From the NCBI GenBank assembly GCA_011775825.1, contig JAABYK010000074.1, positions 1-5,531 on the forward strand: DNA of 5,531 bases, in the 5' to 3' direction. The notes beneath the pieces were generated by a model that had not been told where the DNA came from, ran no database searches, and saw nothing but the letters and a program-made list of their open reading frames with translations. A program made the position numbers and the translations under genes. Source of the DNA: Candidatus Zhuqueibacterota bacterium (lineage in GTDB: Bacteria; Zhuqueibacterota; Zhuqueibacteria; Oceanimicrobiales; Oceanimicrobiaceae). This document shows, in pieces, positions 5,366 to 5,531 of this stretch. The first letter of the stretch is position 1. Each line of letters opens with the position of its first letter.

Positions 5366-5531
5366 ATGAAGAAGGAAATCATTATTAACTCATCCATTGG
5401 AGAGACACGGATCGCGATATTGGAAAATCAAAGGTTGGTGGAGCTTTTTGTGGAGCAACCCGAAAACGAACGGATGGTCGGAGATGTGTATCTCGGAAAG
5501 GTGGTTAATGTAGTTCACGGAATGCACGCAG
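5366..5531 (+). CDS. rng: Ribonuclease E/G family protein, 5' part (continues past window)
   Basis: The first 55 codons are in the window, reading MKKEIIINSSIGETRIAILE, then a segment ending LVELFVEQPENERMVGDVYLG and KVVNVVHGMHA. This is the characteristic N-terminus of RNase G-type enzymes: a short RNase H-like strand pair followed by the start of the S1 RNA-binding domain (GDVYLGKVVNVVHGM). Such enzymes are 5'-monophosphate-sensing endoribonucleases that mature 16S rRNA and start mRNA decay. The start is fixed by the family's usual MKKEIIIN opening; the upstream ribosome site is weak. In many bacteria this gene precedes rplU-rpmA (ribosomal proteins L21 and L27), which cannot be checked here. 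Whether the full protein is short (RNase G, about 500 aa) or carries an RNase E-like tail is unknown. Confidence 0.92.
   Translation, partial: MKKEIIINSSIGETRIAILENQRLVELFVEQPENERMVGDVYLGKVVNVVHGMHA

Noticed and set aside
5200..5397. Minus-strand open frame of 65 codons over the RNase E/G leader.
   Set aside because: It reads through the terminator and boxA-like sequence, overlaps the RNase E/G start, and has no recognisable motif or ribosome site.

Overview
This window is a run of co-directional bacterial housekeeping genes, all on the + strand, with little free space and no mobile, phage or CRISPR features. Composition is moderate (mid-40s % GC by eye). The SHMT has the insertion between the PLP lysine and the QGGPLMH motif that I associate with Bacteroidetes/Chlorobi-type (FCB) enzymes. 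TatC (EMAFLDHLEELRWRL) and dCTP deaminase (GKSTYARCGI, EGHVTLEISNTTPLPAK) also look FCB-like. However, the window shows a classical TATAAT promoter and at least one strong Shine-Dalgarno, which argues against Bacteroidetes proper. My best guess is a less-studied FCB-related lineage (Calditrichaeota/KSB1-like). This is inference from remembered family signatures, not from a search.

Layout. (1) 1-1038: glyA, 5' truncated by the window edge. (2) 1041-1493: nrdR, two bases after the glyA stop. (3) 1494-1577: a short gap holding a long hairpin with a T-run. (4) 1596-2375: tatC. (5) 2395-2949: dcd, behind a strong ribosome binding site. (6) 2981-3841: a PHP-domain phosphoesterase. (7) 3831-4460: a metallo-beta-lactamase-fold hydrolase whose start overlaps the PHP stop. 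(8) 4481-5149: an HD-domain protein. (9) 5150-5365: the main regulatory region, with a near-consensus sigma70 promoter, a hairpin terminator just downstream, a boxA-like element and small hairpins. (10) 5366 to the end: the first 55 codons of an RNase E/G gene.

How the genes fit together. glyA makes 5,10-methylene-THF, used for thymidylate; nrdR represses ribonucleotide reductase; dcd produces dUTP from dCTP. Together they give the left half a deoxynucleotide/thymidylate theme interrupted by the Tat translocase gene. The PHP, MBL and HD genes are three successive metal-dependent hydrolases of unproven substrate. Spacing suggests one or two transcription units from glyA to the HD gene and a new unit starting at about 5203 for RNase E/G. 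No new system is evident. The most interesting part is the RNase E/G leader, which resembles an rRNA-operon leader (A/T-rich upstream tract, strong promoter, boxA) with an apparent attenuator.
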